Of a stretch of 5,794 nt of DNA, positions 5,631 to 5,794 are shown in pieces. Source of the DNA: Acholeplasmatales bacterium (lineage in GTDB: Bacteria; Bacillota_I; Bacilli_A; Acholeplasmatales; Anaeroplasmataceae); contig CAAGJD010000132.1 in the NCBI GenBank assembly GCA_900770055.1, positions 1 to 5,794 on the forward strand, in the 5' to 3' direction. The position numbers and the translations under genes are program-made. Position 1 is the stretch's first letter. Every line of letters begins with the position of its first letter. Under the pieces are notes generated by a model. The model did no database searches. It saw only the letters and a list, made by a program, of their open reading frames with translations, and had not been told where the DNA came from.

Positions 5631-5637
5631 ATTTATA

Positions 5638-5794
5638 TTAATTTAATTCTTTATTATGCTTTTCAATTAATGATACAAATTCAGAAATTGAAACTGTTAT
5701 TTGCTCCATAGAACCATGTTTACGATAAGTAACAGTATTATTCTTAACCTCATTATCACCAATTACTAAAGTATAAGGAATCTTTTGAGTTTGA
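5638..5794 (-). CDS. thrS: Threonyl-tRNA synthetase, C-terminal end only
   Basis: The last 51 residues of a protein that begins outside the window; the frame is open to the edge. The segment QKIPYTLVIGDNEVKNNTVT followed by YRKHGSMEQITVSISEF matches the end of the anticodon-binding domain of ThrRS, which charges tRNA-Thr in the cytoplasm. The related C-terminal domains of prolyl- and histidyl-tRNA synthetases share the IGD-type strand, but the closing GS-x-EQ-x-TVS-x-x-EF stretch fits ThrRS best. It stops with TAA (5638-5640), 7 nt before the hairpin that separates it from the ABC-F gene. Regulation of thrS, commonly by a T-box in Bacillota, would be outside this window. Confidence 0.88.
   Translation of the reverse strand, partial: QTQKIPYTLVIGDNEVKNNTVTYRKHGSMEQITVSISEFVSLIEKHNKELN

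Noticed and set aside
5624..5632. A minimal ATG-GCC-TAG leader ORF entering the hairpin before the ABC-F gene.
   Set aside because: There is no Shine-Dalgarno site before it and the three codons are easily explained by chance.

Overview
The window reads as chromosomal DNA from a low-GC Gram-positive bacterium (Bacillota; a Bacilli/Erysipelotrichia-type or Mollicutes-related lineage is my inference, not shown). The grounds are the strong AT bias, GGAGG-type Shine-Dalgarno sites, sigma-A-like TTGACW/TATAAT promoters, a lipoprotein signal peptide, and a gene order (yceD-rpmF close to rsmH) resembling the neighbourhood upstream of the division/cell-wall cluster in Bacillus. All eight genes lie on the minus strand, so transcription runs from high to low coordinates. 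All eight Trp codons I checked are TGG, and none of the seven visible stops is TGA, so the standard code fits.

In transcription order: the 3' end of thrS (threonyl-tRNA synthetase) enters at 5794 and stops at 5638. A hairpin sits directly before the Shine-Dalgarno site of an ABC-F ATPase gene (5590-4052). A promoter then drives a single lipoprotein gene of unknown function (3951-2917), closed by a long two-part terminator. A ZIP-family metal transporter follows (2776-2036). A near-consensus promoter starts the yceD-rpmF operon (1949-1285), which ends in a clear terminator. A new extended -10 promoter starts a Nudix hydrolase (1183-659) whose 3' end overlaps the start of rsmH, which leaves the window at position 1 without its C-terminus.

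Most of the content is housekeeping and translation-related: tRNA charging, ABC-F, ribosomal protein L32 with its YceD partner, and 16S rRNA methylation. A metal transporter and one secreted lipoprotein are interspersed. I see no mobile element, CRISPR array, tRNA, rRNA or phage gene, and no gene-free stretch over 300 bases. No clearly new multi-gene system is visible. The less ordinary points are the Nudix gene directly before and overlapping rsmH where mraZ often sits, the uncharacterised lipoprotein with a dyad over its -35 region, a tandem 12-bp repeat in the Nudix/rsmH promoter region, and the hairpin abutting the ABC-F ribosome-binding site.
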